Below are positions 8,603-17,271 of a stretch of DNA of 64,000 nucleotides, piece after piece. A model generated the notes under the pieces. That model was not told the origin of the DNA, did not search any database, and worked only from the letters and a program-made list of their open reading frames with translations. The stretch lies in NCBI GenBank assembly GCA_964350145.1, contig CAYGJL010000012.1, positions 1 through 64,000 of the forward strand, written 5' to 3'. A program made the position numbers and the translations under genes. Source of the stretch: JACDCY01 sp964350145. Lineage in GTDB: Bacteria > Gemmatimonadota > Gemmatimonadetes > Gemmatimonadales > Gemmatimonadaceae. The stretch's first letter is position 1; the number at the start of each line of letters is the position of its first letter.

Positions 8603-9925
8603 ATGGCACGCATCAAACTCTACGTTTCGGTAATCGCAGGAGCCGCTGGTGTGTCAGCAGCAGTTGTATATCAACTGGCTGCGATAATTCCAGTCAGCGA
8701 AGCACAAGCGGCAGCGAGCTTCGCGGTGCTAGGAGTTGTTTTTCAGCTAGTCGCGTATCGCAAAGTCTCGAAGGGGCCGATTGGATCGACGGCCTTCCTC
8801 CCCTTCCTAGCTGCGATAATCACAAGTCCAAATTGGGCATCGCTCGTCGCCGTCGGCGCAGCCATGGCCGTTTGCGAGGCGCTCGGGCGTAAGCCTCCTA
8901 TTAAGGCGATCTTCAACGTTTCGCAGGTAGTACTTTCCGCGGCGATATGCGTGCTTGCCTTTCGCTTTTTGGGGGGGGCATCAGTCTTAACGTATTCGCC
9001 CGATTCGATTCCCGCCGTCGCAGTAACGCTTCCGCTGTTTCTGATCGTCAACACGCTGGCAGCCTATGGCGCGGTGGCAATCAGCACCGATACGCGGTTT
9101 TGGGGGCTTATCGCTGGACATAATCCAACCGAGATATTGTACGACCTGTTAGCGCTACCGTTCGTTTTTGTGTTTGCATGGTTCTACACACAGTTCGGCC
9201 CAATAGGCGTAGCCATGCTGGCAATTCCGTTATTCGGAGTAAGGGAGCTCTACAAGACAAACGCACAATTGCATCGCACCAATCGGGAACTGCTGGACTT
9301 GATGGTTGCCGCGATCGAAGCGCGTGACCCGTACACTTCGGGTCATTCGCGGCGAGTGGCAGCCAACACGCGCGTTATAGCGGAGATGTTAGGCCTCGGC
9401 CGGAAAGAGATAGAGCGGATTTATGTCGCGGCGTTGCTTCACGATGTTGGAAAGATCCATGAAGTCTTTGGCCCGATTCTGAGTAAACCAGGGAAGCTCA
9501 CGGCTGATGAGTTCGCTGTCATGAAAACGCACTCTGCTCTCGGTGCAGAACTGATCCAGCGCCTCACGGATCTGCAAGATTGCGTGTTGCCGGTGCTGCA
9601 CCATCACGAAAACTGGGATGGTACAGGCTACCCCCATGGCATTGCCGGGGAACGGATACCATTGTGGTCAAGAGTTATCATGTTTGCCGACACTGCTGAC
9701 GCCATGATGTCCGATAGACCTTATCGAGCAGCCTTGTCGCCGGCGCAAGTCCGCGCAGAGTTTATGCGGCTGAAGGGGAAGCAGTTCGATCCCTACGTTT
9801 GCGAGATCCTGATCGAAAGTCCGGCGTTCGATCAGCTGTTCGTAAACGCGCCGCCGCGCGAAATGTCGCACTCGACTGCATCTGCGACGCCTTCTCGCCC
9901 AGTGCTTGTAAGCGGCTTAAGCTGA
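8603..9925 (+). CDS. Membrane-anchored HD-GYP domain protein (probable c-di-GMP phosphodiesterase)
   Basis: A 440-aa protein. Residues about 5-215 hold six or seven hydrophobic helices and form a membrane sensor of a type I cannot name. Residues about 225-415 are an HD-GYP domain, with His280-Asp281 in HDVGKI, the following KPGKLT segment, the HHHENWDGTGYP run (Gly340-Pro344) and the DTADAMMSDRPYR segment. HD-GYP enzymes hydrolyse cyclic di-GMP to pGpG or GMP. All metal-binding motifs look intact. The gene has visibly lower GC than the upstream block and overlaps the 3' end of the next gene by nine bases. Confidence 0.9.
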   Translation: MARIKLYVSVIAGAAGVSAAVVYQLAAIIPVSEAQAAASFAVLGVVFQLVAYRKVSKGPIGSTAFLPFLAAIITSPNWASLVAVGAAMAVCEALGRKPPIKAIFNVSQVVLSAAICVLAFRFLGGASVLTYSPDSIPAVAVTLPLFLIVNTLAAYGAVAISTDTRFWGLIAGHNPTEILYDLLALPFVFVFAWFYTQFGPIGVAMLAIPLFGVRELYKTNAQLHRTNRELLDLMVAAIEARDPYTSGHSRRVAANTRVIAEMLGLGRKEIERIYVAALLHDVGKIHEVFGPILSKPGKLTADEFAVMKTHSALGAELIQRLTDLQDCVLPVLHHHENWDGTGYPHGIAGERIPLWSRVIMFADTADAMMSDRPYRAALSPAQVRAEFMRLKGKQFDPYVCEILIESPAFDQLFVNAPPREMSHSTASATPSRPVLVSGLS

Positions 9926-12900
9926 TCGATTAATCTGGTTCATCGCCATCGCTAGCGATCTAGGCAGCGGCGTTCGATCTCTTCGTCGTTGCGACGTGTA
10001 TTCGAAAAGCGTACGATGAGCGTCGCCGCGCCTTCCTTTTGAGACGAGTGCGTCGCATAGAGCGAGAGCGAAAAAATCGTGCTGGCCTAGGTCGCAGTAA
10101 TTTTCGAAATCCGCGGCCATTCTGGTGAGAATCCCTTCATCGATTTCCTGGTTCCGCAACAGTTGAACTTTGCACCGGATCGCGGACACGGATTGTCTAA
10201 GTCGAAAGTTCACCTCCGACTCTAGGTGGTGTCCTGTCTTGGTGAGATAGTTCTCGGCGGGGATCGGATCGCCATGGTCGAGTCCTATTCGTGCTCGCAC
10301 AAAGAGCAACGTTCCAGCGTATCCTTTATCGTCCAGGGCATGAGCGCATTCCTCGGCCCGATCTGCCCAAAGCTGCGCGTTTGTAAAATCTTCTTCTTGA
10401 GCCGCATGTAAAGCCAAACCAACTGCGGCATGAGCGGCAGGTCCGTCCAACTGGTGATTCAACGCAAACGCCCAGTTGTCTTTGAGCAGCTGCGCTGCTT
10501 CGTTCGGCAACCCGCTGCGCCGAAGACAATAAGCGATATTCATGCGGGCACGAGTAAGCGAACCGGGTTCACCTACCTGCGTTTCGAGAACCAATAAGGA
10601 GCGGGCTTCCTCTACGGCGATGTCGACATTTCCGTAGTCGGTGTGAAAAATCATACGAATGTGTGCCACCAGAGCCGGCTGGTTCGCAATATTCTCGAGC
10701 GGATCAACATTTTCGAACAAGCGGTGTGCATCGTCTCTCCTGCCTTCCTCCGAGCATTGGATCATGCCGAGTTGGACTGCCTGGAGTCTTTGCGCGGGAT
10801 GTTTGGAGGCATCCTGAGCAAAGCTGACTAGCGCGGCCACGGAACTAACGGTTTCCGTGCGCAGGCGCCACTTGATCTCAAATTCTAATAACCGAAGCTG
10901 ATCTTCAACCTGATTGTTCCCAGACATCCCCCTCATCAGCGATAACGCTTCAGCTACCACACCCTCTAGTCGTGCCCAGCGGTCAGCCGCCTTCACTCCT
11001 GCAGCGAGCGCGAGCAGAGTTTCGAGTCGTTGATCGTGTGTGGTGCAGAGCGGAAGGGCTCGTTCACACAACTCGATCGACTGTTGCACTTGGCCCACGG
11101 AATGCAGTTGCTGCGCGCAGAGGCGAACTGTCGTTAGCGCATGAGGGGTTTCACCAGCGCACTGCCAGTGTTCCGCGCAATCCCACATTAATGCTGCCGT
11201 GTGCTTCGCGTTTATCTCCGCCTCGAGTACGGTCGCGACCTGCCGGTGGACGAGCTTCAACGCTGGGCCGCTGAGACGGGCGAGGGCGGCAGTCGCTAGG
11301 AGGTCATGCTTGACAGCGACGCCTGGCTTGTCCGACGAGAGCACCGCTGCACTGGACAGTTCGTCGATCGCATCGAGAAGCACGTGGTTCTGATAGCCAG
11401 TTGCTTTTTCCAGGCGCTCGAAGCTCGAGTGTTTTCCGAACGCCGCGCACAACTGCAGCACGCGGAGCGCTAGCGAGCTGAGCCGGTTCAAACGCGCTTC
11501 GATTAGCTCCGCCAGCGAGCGAGGCACTCCGAAGCCCTGCTGCGTCTCGACCCAGTACCTCACCAACTCCCGTAGGTAGAACGGGTTTCCCTCGGCCGCT
11601 GCGACTGACCACTCTCGAACGCTGGTCGGCAGCGGATTAGTGTCGTCGGCTGCGAGCTTGTCGAGGAGCGTCCCGGAATCCGCATCGGCTAGCGGGAGTA
11701 GGTGATGTCGGTGAAAGCCACGATCCGGATCAGCGACCTTCGCCTCCGTAGCGTGAGCGGTCCGCGACGTCATGAGAATCAGCAGCGTCCGAGTCGTGCT
11801 CCACTCGACCATGGCGCTCAGAATCGCCCAGGACGGTTCGTCGAGCCAATGCACGTCCTCGATCACCATGACGAGCATGCCTTCATCAGCAACGGCGTCC
11901 ACGAGATCGAACACCGCGCGCCGAATGGTGGCGGCAAGGAACGCGGCGTCGCCGGCCTCCTGCGGCGGGAAACTGTCACTCTTGTTGCGATCGGTTAGCC
12001 GCTGAAGCAGCGATAGAGTCTGCGCGGAACAGCCGAGCGCGCCCGGCAGCGTCTTCAGCATCGGCACGAAGTCGGCGAACGCGGACAGCGGCCGCCCTGC
12101 ATCGGTCGGATGGCACTTGGTCGACACGATTTGCGCATCGTCCAAGCCCGCGACCTGCGTGAGCTCCTGCACGAGCCGCGATTTGCCGATTCCGGGCTCA
12201 CCCCAAATAAGAGCCGCGGAGCCGGCGCCGCGCTTCGCTTCGCGCAATAGCCCGAGCAGCAGCTCCATACTCTGCTCGCGCCCCACGAAGTGCTGCTCGC
12301 TGATCATGGCGTAACGCTGATCGGTGAGCCGTTCCGCAATCCGCGTGCGCAGGATCTTCGCGGGCAGACCGATCGTTCCGACCTGCGCGCCGAGCGCCTC
12401 CATGTAGCTGTCGAGTATCGACAACGCCTCACGCTTCGAGCCGCGCATCACCGCGCACTCGGCGTGGGCCATCACGGCTTCTTCGTTGTACGGATCGAGC
12501 CGCAGACATTCGGCAGCCAGGTCGTCGACCTCGCCCCAGTCGCCGCGACTCCGCGCCTGCTGCATCCGCGCGAGAAAATGCCGTTGTACGGTCGCGTGCA
12601 CGCGTGAGCGCTGCGTCTCGACCCAGTCGAGAAACCGGTCGGAGATCCTGGGCGCGTAATGCGGCAGGAATTCCAGGCTCTGCCCGATGCGAATGGACTC
12701 GGGCGCGGCCAGCGCGTCGAAGTCCGTGTTCGCCGCGGTCCTGTCGAGCAACAGCGTGCCGTTCTCGCCGGCGATCGGCATGCCGAATTCGCGCAGCCGG
12801 AGCAGCGCCTGGCGGAACCGCTGCCGCGCGTGCTTCTCGTTTCTGACGTTCGGCCAGATGAGATCCACCAGCGCCTGCCGCGGAATCCGCTTGCCGCGCT

Positions 12901-13012
12901 CCACGATCATGTACAGCGCTATCGCGAACAGGTAGGGCTGCTCCGGCCCGATCCGGGCATCACCGACCTCGATGGCGCTCTGTCCCAGTGCCTTGAGACG
13001 AACCATTCCCAC
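9917..13012 (-). CDS. BTAD/AAA-ATPase/TPR transcriptional regulator (AfsR/SARP-like)
   Basis: A 1031-residue regulator. An OmpR-type winged helix lies at about residues 5-90 and a bacterial transcriptional activation (BTAD) domain at about 110-230. It is followed by a STAND-like ATPase with FVGRE at about 243 and Walker A GEPGIGKSR beginning at Gly271. Walker B is LVMVIEDVHWLDE. A long alpha-helical, TPR-like C-terminal half runs from about 590 to the end. Such proteins bind DNA through the N-terminus and sense ligands or partners through the repeat region. Its target is unknown. It faces the HD-GYP gene, and the two 3' ends overlap. Confidence 0.88.
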   Translation of the reverse strand: MGMVRLKALGQSAIEVGDARIGPEQPYLFAIALYMIVERGKRIPRQALVDLIWPNVRNEKHARQRFRQALLRLREFGMPIAGENGTLLLDRTAANTDFDALAAPESIRIGQSLEFLPHYAPRISDRFLDWVETQRSRVHATVQRHFLARMQQARSRGDWGEVDDLAAECLRLDPYNEEAVMAHAECAVMRGSKREALSILDSYMEALGAQVGTIGLPAKILRTRIAERLTDQRYAMISEQHFVGREQSMELLLGLLREAKRGAGSAALIWGEPGIGKSRLVQELTQVAGLDDAQIVSTKCHPTDAGRPLSAFADFVPMLKTLPGALGCSAQTLSLLQRLTDRNKSDSFPPQEAGDAAFLAATIRRAVFDLVDAVADEGMLVMVIEDVHWLDEPSWAILSAMVEWSTTRTLLILMTSRTAHATEAKVADPDRGFHRHHLLPLADADSGTLLDKLAADDTNPLPTSVREWSVAAAEGNPFYLRELVRYWVETQQGFGVPRSLAELIEARLNRLSSLALRVLQLCAAFGKHSSFERLEKATGYQNHVLLDAIDELSSAAVLSSDKPGVAVKHDLLATAALARLSGPALKLVHRQVATVLEAEINAKHTAALMWDCAEHWQCAGETPHALTTVRLCAQQLHSVGQVQQSIELCERALPLCTTHDQRLETLLALAAGVKAADRWARLEGVVAEALSLMRGMSGNNQVEDQLRLLEFEIKWRLRTETVSSVAALVSFAQDASKHPAQRLQAVQLGMIQCSEEGRRDDAHRLFENVDPLENIANQPALVAHIRMIFHTDYGNVDIAVEEARSLLVLETQVGEPGSLTRARMNIAYCLRRSGLPNEAAQLLKDNWAFALNHQLDGPAAHAAVGLALHAAQEEDFTNAQLWADRAEECAHALDDKGYAGTLLFVRARIGLDHGDPIPAENYLTKTGHHLESEVNFRLRQSVSAIRCKVQLLRNQEIDEGILTRMAADFENYCDLGQHDFFALALCDALVSKGRRGDAHRTLFEYTSQRRRDRTPLPRSLAMAMNQINRSA

Positions 13013-13122
13013 TCCGCCGCAGATGCCGCCTGACGCTACCGGAGTGCGTCAGCTCCGCGTCACATTGGCGTTTGGAGGGCTTGGCCGCAAGCAGAATGAT
13101 GCTCTCGTTCGGGCATGGCCAC

Positions 13123-13146
13123 AAAAAACTCCGCTTGGCGCGGAGT
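13123..13146 (-). terminator. Intrinsic terminator for the BsuPI-like lipoprotein gene
   Basis: Read on the minus strand, actccgc and gcggagt form a seven-pair stem with a five-base loop, followed by six T. It lies about 35 bp past the stop codon of the minus-strand lipoprotein gene and ahead of the BTAD gene's start. Confidence 0.75.
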
Positions 13147-13179
13147 CATTTTGCATGGCAGAAAAAAACGCAGGCCGGT

Positions 13180-13635
13180 CTATTCCTGCACGAACGCGAC
13201 CCTGGTCTCCATCGGATGATTATCGCTGCGCAGCACCGCCACCGCAGTGTACTCGCCCTCCGGCAACTGCCGCTTGGTCTTGATGTGATACGTCACACTC
13301 CCCGTCGAGCGGAGCAGCCGCGTCTGCAGCGCGGAAGTGAACATGCGCCCTTCGCTCCAGCGCCACACTTCGTGTCCCTCGGAATCGAGCACGAAGAAGT
13401 CGTGCGTGAATCCGTCAGGGAAGAGCAGCTCGAGCGTACGCTTGCTGTTGTTCGTCACGCGCAACGCGAGATCAATCTCACCACCGGCGCGAACTTCGAG
13501 TGCGCTGCCGAGCGGTTTTCCATCGCTGACGTGCTGGTGCGACTCGCGGGAATCGGCCTGCGTCTGACTCCACGGTCCACACGCGAACGCGAGAGTCGCT
13601 GCTGCTGCAATTGGAAAGACGAGCCTGATGTCCAC
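13180..13635 (-). CDS. Putative lipoprotein with BsuPI-like domain
   Basis: A secreted protein. From GTG 13635 it begins with a hydrophobic signal ending in the lipobox-like LAFAC, then a single beta-sandwich-like domain (LTNNSKRTLELLFPDG without its first residues, DFFVLDSEGHEVWRWSEG, and a closing LPEGEYTAVAVL). This pattern fits the BsuPI family named after an intracellular proteinase inhibitor. An ATG at 13737 gives 34 extra residues, which would bury the signal peptide, so I prefer the GTG. It is divergent from the ATP synthase operon. Confidence 0.65.
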   Translation of the reverse strand: MDIRLVFPIAAAATLAFACGPWSQTQADSRESHQHVSDGKPLGSALEVRAGGEIDLALRVTNNSKRTLELLFPDGFTHDFFVLDSEGHEVWRWSEGRMFTSALQTRLLRSTGSVTYHIKTKRQLPEGEYTAVAVLRSDNHPMETRVAFVQE

Positions 13636-13888
13636 GAAGTAAATCCGATGTAAAACGCCGCGGCCGACCTGCTGCTCACGTTTCTGTGAGTGGGCGAACT
13701 TATCTACAGAAAAGATGGGGCGCAATAGAAAGTGCAACTTCTAAATCGCTGTGCTGCATTGACTTGTAAAATCATCTTTGTGACTTCCCACAGGAGTCAG
13801 TCAAAATGTCCGGTAGCTTGAGAAAAATTTCACAAGCGATAAATTCCTCATCCAGAATCGCTCCTGAATCGCATTCGCCGAGGAGATC

Positions 13889-14149
13889 GTGAGCGCAAAA
13901 ATTCCCGGCGGCGACGATGGGATCGATCCGCAGGACGAAGCCCCTTCCACCAGCGGCTATGCCGCTGCGGGACTTCAATTTGCGGTCGCTCTCGTCCTGT
14001 TCGCGCTGGGCGGTGACTGGCTCGACGACAGGTTCGGGACGGGGCCGCTTTTCCTCCTGCTCGGCGTGTTCGGCGGCGGTGCCGCAGCGTTCTACAGCAT
14101 GTACCGGAAATTGATGGCGCCCCACGAAAAAAAGCCCGAAAAGAGATAA
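13889..14149 (+). CDS. AtpZ/AtpI-family ATP synthase accessory membrane protein
   Basis: An 86-aa protein with two hydrophobic helices (about residues 24-43 and 50-68) joined by a short loop DWLDDRFGTGP. It has the form of the small AtpZ/AtpI-type subunits that open many ATP synthase operons and have been linked to c-ring assembly and Mg2+ or Ca2+ supply. The GTG start follows AGGAG at 13881-13885. It heads the a-c-b-delta gene series. Confidence 0.8.
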   Translation: MSAKIPGGDDGIDPQDEAPSTSGYAAAGLQFAVALVLFALGGDWLDDRFGTGPLFLLLGVFGGGAAAFYSMYRKLMAPHEKKPEKR

Positions 14150-14207
14150 GCCGCACCGTCCACGACAAATCCATCTGCGTCGCAATCACGACCCTCGCCA
14201 GCGAAAA

Positions 14208-14567
14208 ATGTCTCCCGTTCTGAAGCGGTCCCTCCGGTTTCTCGCCGCGGCGACCGGCCTGATCGCCCTCATCGCGCTCGTCATGACGCTGGTTTTCCCC
14301 GGCGCCGAGAACACACGCGCGATAGCGATCAGCGCCGCGCTCGCGCTGGTGGTCCAGCTCGCGTCGTTCATGATCCTGCACGCGATGCGCGGCCAGGGAG
14401 TGATGATCGGCTGGGGGCTCGGCTCGCTCCTCCGCTTCGCGACGCTCATCACCTACGGCTTTCTTGCCGCCGGGACGCTCGGCCTGCCACTCGCGGCCGC
14501 GCTCTTCAGCCTGGCGGCGTTCCTGTTCGCCACGAGCATCCTCGAACCGGTCATGCTGGAGCGATGA
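14208..14567 (+). CDS. AtpI-like four-helix membrane protein
   Basis: A 119-aa protein with four hydrophobic segments (about 10-32, 38-58, 66-86 and 91-112) and almost no loops. It occupies the AtpI position directly before the a-subunit gene and overlaps that gene by four bases (ATGA), so it is translationally coupled to it. Sequence alone does not prove AtpI identity; position and topology are the argument. Confidence 0.7.
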   Translation: MSPVLKRSLRFLAAATGLIALIALVMTLVFPGAENTRAIAISAALALVVQLASFMILHAMRGQGVMIGWGLGSLLRFATLITYGFLAAGTLGLPLAAALFSLAAFLFATSILEPVMLER

Positions 14568-15547
14568 TGCGGCGACGCTTCCTTCTTGCGGCTACCATGA
14601 TCGCCGGCGCGCTGTTCGTGCCAGCCGCGACAGCACAGGACCACGCGGCCCCGCCCGCAGCCGTCACGCAGGACGAGGCGGTGCAGCACGCCACGAACGT
14701 CCCCGAGCGCGTGGACATCATCACGCCGCACATCACCGACTCGCACTCGCTCGAGTATCCGTGTTTCGAGCCGGGCTGGGCCTGCCACCTCGAGCTGCCC
14801 CGCTGGAAGCCCATCCACATCGGCAGCTTCACGCTCGATCTCTCGCCGACCAAGCACGTCGTGTTTCTCTTGCTCGCCGCCGCGCTCTGCCTGGTCGTGC
14901 TGATCGGTGGCGCGCGGGCTCACGGCGGATCCAAGCCCGACGAGTCGCCGCGCGGCTTTTCGAACGGCATCGAAGCGGTCGTGCTCTATCTCAGGAACGA
15001 GGTCGTCATGCCGAACGTCGGCCCGCACGGCGACCGGTACGTTCCGTTCATACTGACGCTCTTCTTTTTCATCCTGTTCGCGAACCTGCTCGGCATGATG
15101 CCGTACGGTGCGACGGCGACGGGCAACATATCCGTGACGGCGGTGCTGGCGCTCATCACGTTCGTCATGGTCGAGGTCGCCGGCATGCGCACCCTCGGCA
15201 AAAAGTACATCGGCACGATCGTGTTCTGGCCGCACGACATGCCCTTCGCGATGAAGGCGATCATGACTCTCATCATGACGCCGGTGGAGCTGTTCGGAAA
15301 GTTCACCAAGCCGATCGCGCTCGCCATCCGACTGTTCGCCAACATGACGGCGGGCCACGTGATGGTGCTCGCCCTGATCGGAATGATCTTCACCTTCGGC
15401 GCGTCGTTCATCGGCCTGGCGGTGTTCCCGTTCGTGATGGTCGTAGCGATAATGCTACTGGAACTGTTCGTGGCGTTCCTGCAGGCGTTCATTTTTGCGC
15501 TGCTCTCCGCAGTCTTCATCGGTCAGATCAGAGAAGCGGCGCATTGA
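14564..15547 (+). CDS. atpB: ATP synthase F0 subunit a
   Basis: The proton-channel stator subunit. At 327 aa it is long because of a cleavable-looking signal (residues 1-25, ending AATAQ) and a polar stretch to about residue 95 that contains two cysteines. Five hydrophobic segments follow. The essential arginine is Arg256 in LAIRLFANMTAGH, and LELFVAFLQAFIFALL forms the last helix. The extended exported N-terminus is known from a subset of bacterial a subunits. It is followed by a 219-bp gap before atpE. Confidence 0.96.
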   Translation: MMRRRFLLAATMIAGALFVPAATAQDHAAPPAAVTQDEAVQHATNVPERVDIITPHITDSHSLEYPCFEPGWACHLELPRWKPIHIGSFTLDLSPTKHVVFLLLAAALCLVVLIGGARAHGGSKPDESPRGFSNGIEAVVLYLRNEVVMPNVGPHGDRYVPFILTLFFFILFANLLGMMPYGATATGNISVTAVLALITFVMVEVAGMRTLGKKYIGTIVFWPHDMPFAMKAIMTLIMTPVELFGKFTKPIALAIRLFANMTAGHVMVLALIGMIFTFGASFIGLAVFPFVMVVAIMLLELFVAFLQAFIFALLSAVFIGQIREAAH

Positions 15548-15555
15548 GTCGGTTT

Positions 15556-15625
15556 AGCTCGAAGCTGGCCGCGTAGTCCGCTGGAAGCTCGGAGCTTGGC
15601 AGTTCTAGGTGGTAGTTGAGTAGTT
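15556..15625. repeat. Degenerate intergenic hairpin repeat (family 2)
   Basis: The words agctcgaagctggcc, gctggaagctcggagctt and ggcagttctaggtggtag match parts of the hairpin at 59452-59599 and the partial copy at 1-41. It separates atpB from atpE inside what should be one operon. Confidence 0.55.
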
Positions 15626-15688
15626 CGGAAGCGCGGAGATGCTCGACCGCGCGAATGTAGCCGGCCGGGTGGCCGGTGAAGCTCGTTG

Positions 15689-15712
15689 GGGCCCGGGCCC
15701 CGGGGACGAGCG
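15689..15712. repeat. GC palindrome upstream of atpE
   Basis: ggggcccgggccccgggg is a near-perfect palindrome about 60 bp before the atpE start. A very similar gggcccgggcccc lies just after atpE, near 16057-16070, so the c-subunit gene is flanked by two such sites. They could form stable RNA structures on either side of the most abundantly needed subunit's message. Confidence 0.5.
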
Positions 15713-15766
15713 GCGCGAAGTCGGCGCGAGCAAGGCAGTTTCACTTTACGTAAGTGGAGTTTGACA

Positions 15767-16039
15767 ATGGATTCTTTCCTCATGCTGCAAGCCGCCGCGT
15801 TCGACGCCAACTACGCCGCGGCGTGGGCACAGCTCGGCGCCGGCATCGGCGCTGGACTCGCCGTAATCGGAGTAGGGCTCGGCATCGGACGGCTGGGCGG
15901 TCAGGCGATGGATGCCATGGCCAGACAGCCCGAGATGCAGCCGAAGATTCAGACGGGATCGCTCATTCTCGCGGCGCTCATCGACGCGCCCGGTCTGTTC
16001 GCGATCGTCGTCGCGTTCATGATCGCCGGCAAGTACTGA
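15767..16039 (+). CDS. atpE: ATP synthase F0 subunit c
   Basis: A 90-aa hairpin of two membrane helices that forms the rotor ring. Helix 1 carries the Gly-repeat GAGIGAGLAVIGVGLGIG, and the polar loop is RQPEMQPK. The ion-binding carboxylate is Asp73 in LAALIDAPGLF; no sodium-type Gln/Glu-Ser pattern is seen, so proton use is likely. A longer frame opens at 15686, but GGAG at 15756-15759 and the family length fix the start at ATG 15767. Confidence 0.95.
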   Translation: MDSFLMLQAAAFDANYAAAWAQLGAGIGAGLAVIGVGLGIGRLGGQAMDAMARQPEMQPKIQTGSLILAALIDAPGLFAIVVAFMIAGKY

Positions 16040-16093
16040 CAACCACGCGATTCACCGGGCCCGGGCCCCGTGGATCGTCATTCGGGTAGACAC

Positions 16094-16684
16094 ATGCGCA
16101 AGATCCTGACGACACTCTCTCTTCTCCTGCTCGCCGCTCCGGCATACGCCGCCGAGCCGGTGGAGGGGAAGACGAACCTCATGTCCCCGAACACGGGGCT
16201 CATGTTCTGGACGCTGATAATTTTCATCACGCTCTGGATCATCCTGAGCAGGTACGCGTTCAAGCCCATTACGGCAGCGGTCGAAGCGCGCGAGGCTGCG
16301 CTACGCGAAGCGATCGAGACTGCCAAGCGCGACCGGGACGAAGCCGCGCTGCTGCTTCTGCAGCATCGGGCGAAGATAGAGGAAGCGCGCGGCTAGGCGC
16401 AGCGGTTCATCGCCGAGGCGCGCACGGCCGGCGACAAGGTGCGCGCGCACATGCTCGAGGAGACCAAGGCCGAGCAGCAGGAGATGCTGGATCGCGCGCG
16501 GCGCGAGATCGAGGCGGAGCGCGACCGCGCGATCGCGCAGCTCAGGCGCGAGGCCGTGGAACTCGCGATCTCGGGCGCCGAGAAGGTGATCGAGCGCAAC
16601 CTGGACAGCGACGCCAACCGGAAGATCGTCGAGACGTTTCTGGCTTCGATCCCGGCGTCCAAGCCGGACCGCGCGAGCCGCTAA
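16094..16684 (+). pseudogene. atpF: ATP synthase F0 subunit b, interrupted by an in-frame TAG
   Basis: Peripheral stalk subunit. From ATG 16094 there is a signal-like stretch (ending YAAEP), the membrane helix TGLMFWTLIIFITLWIIL, and a long charged coiled coil. Codon 101 is TAG (16394-16396). The same frame continues without a shift (AQRFIAEARTAGDKVRAHML) to a proper end at 16684, giving 196 residues if read through. The change fits a single GAG or CAG to TAG substitution. Because this subunit is needed for ATP synthase, a sequencing or assembly error or a recent lesion is likelier than a long-lived pseudogene. The stop overlaps the atpH start (TAATG). Confidence 0.85.
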
Positions 16685-17220
16685 TGCGCGACTCCAGCAT
16701 CGCGCGCAACTACGCCGAGGCGCTGCTCTCGCTCGCGAGAAAGGCGAACGACCTCGACGGGTGGGCGAAGATGATCACCGACTTCGCTACGGCGGTCGAG
16801 CAGGACACCACGTTGCGGCGGTTCCTCGAGTCGCCGCGCGTCAGTGCGGCGCAGAAGAACGAGGTGATCACGAAGGCCGTGCAGGACCGGGTGCCTAAGC
16901 TGTTCCTGGAGTTCCTTCGGGCGCTGCTGCGCAACCGGCGGCAGATGCTGATCCCGGAGATCGCGGTGGAGTACGCGAACCTGGTGGACGAGTCCGTGGG
17001 CCGCGTGCACGCGCGGGTCACGGTGGCGAGGGAGACGTCGGCGGACGAGAACAACGTGATCGCGCGAGAGCTGTCGCGCGCGTTGGGTAAGGAAGTCGTG
17101 CCGCATGTGAGCGTGAACCCCGCGATACTCGGCGGGGTGGTCGTGCGGATCGGCGATACGGTGATGGATGGGTCCGTGCGGCGGCGGCTGAGCACGCTGC
17201 GACGGAAGATGCTCGCGTAA
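16684..17220 (+). CDS. atpH: ATP synthase F1 subunit delta
   Basis: OSCP-type subunit linking the F1 head to the b stalk. Conserved features are SSIARNYAEALLSLA at the N-terminus, FLESPRVSAAQKNEVI, and the C-terminal VNPAILGGVVVRIGDTVMDG. At 178 aa it has normal length. It is coupled to atpF by a one-base overlap. It is the last gene of this cluster: no atpA, G, D or C follows, and a strong terminator stands 25 bp downstream. Confidence 0.95.
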   Translation: MRDSSIARNYAEALLSLARKANDLDGWAKMITDFATAVEQDTTLRRFLESPRVSAAQKNEVITKAVQDRVPKLFLEFLRALLRNRRQMLIPEIAVEYANLVDESVGRVHARVTVARETSADENNVIARELSRALGKEVVPHVSVNPAILGGVVVRIGDTVMDGSVRRRLSTLRRKMLA

Positions 17221-17244
17221 CAGCGGATACGAGGACCTTGAGAG

Positions 17245-17271
17245 AAGGGGGGCTGTATAGCCCCCCTTTTT
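17245..17271. terminator. Strong intrinsic terminator closing the ATP synthase F0/delta operon
   Basis: A ten-pair stem, aaggggggct at 17245-17254 with agcccccctt at 17259-17268, around a four-base loop, continues into T-rich sequence. It sits between convergent genes and can also serve the minus-strand gene ending at 17272. Confidence 0.9.
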
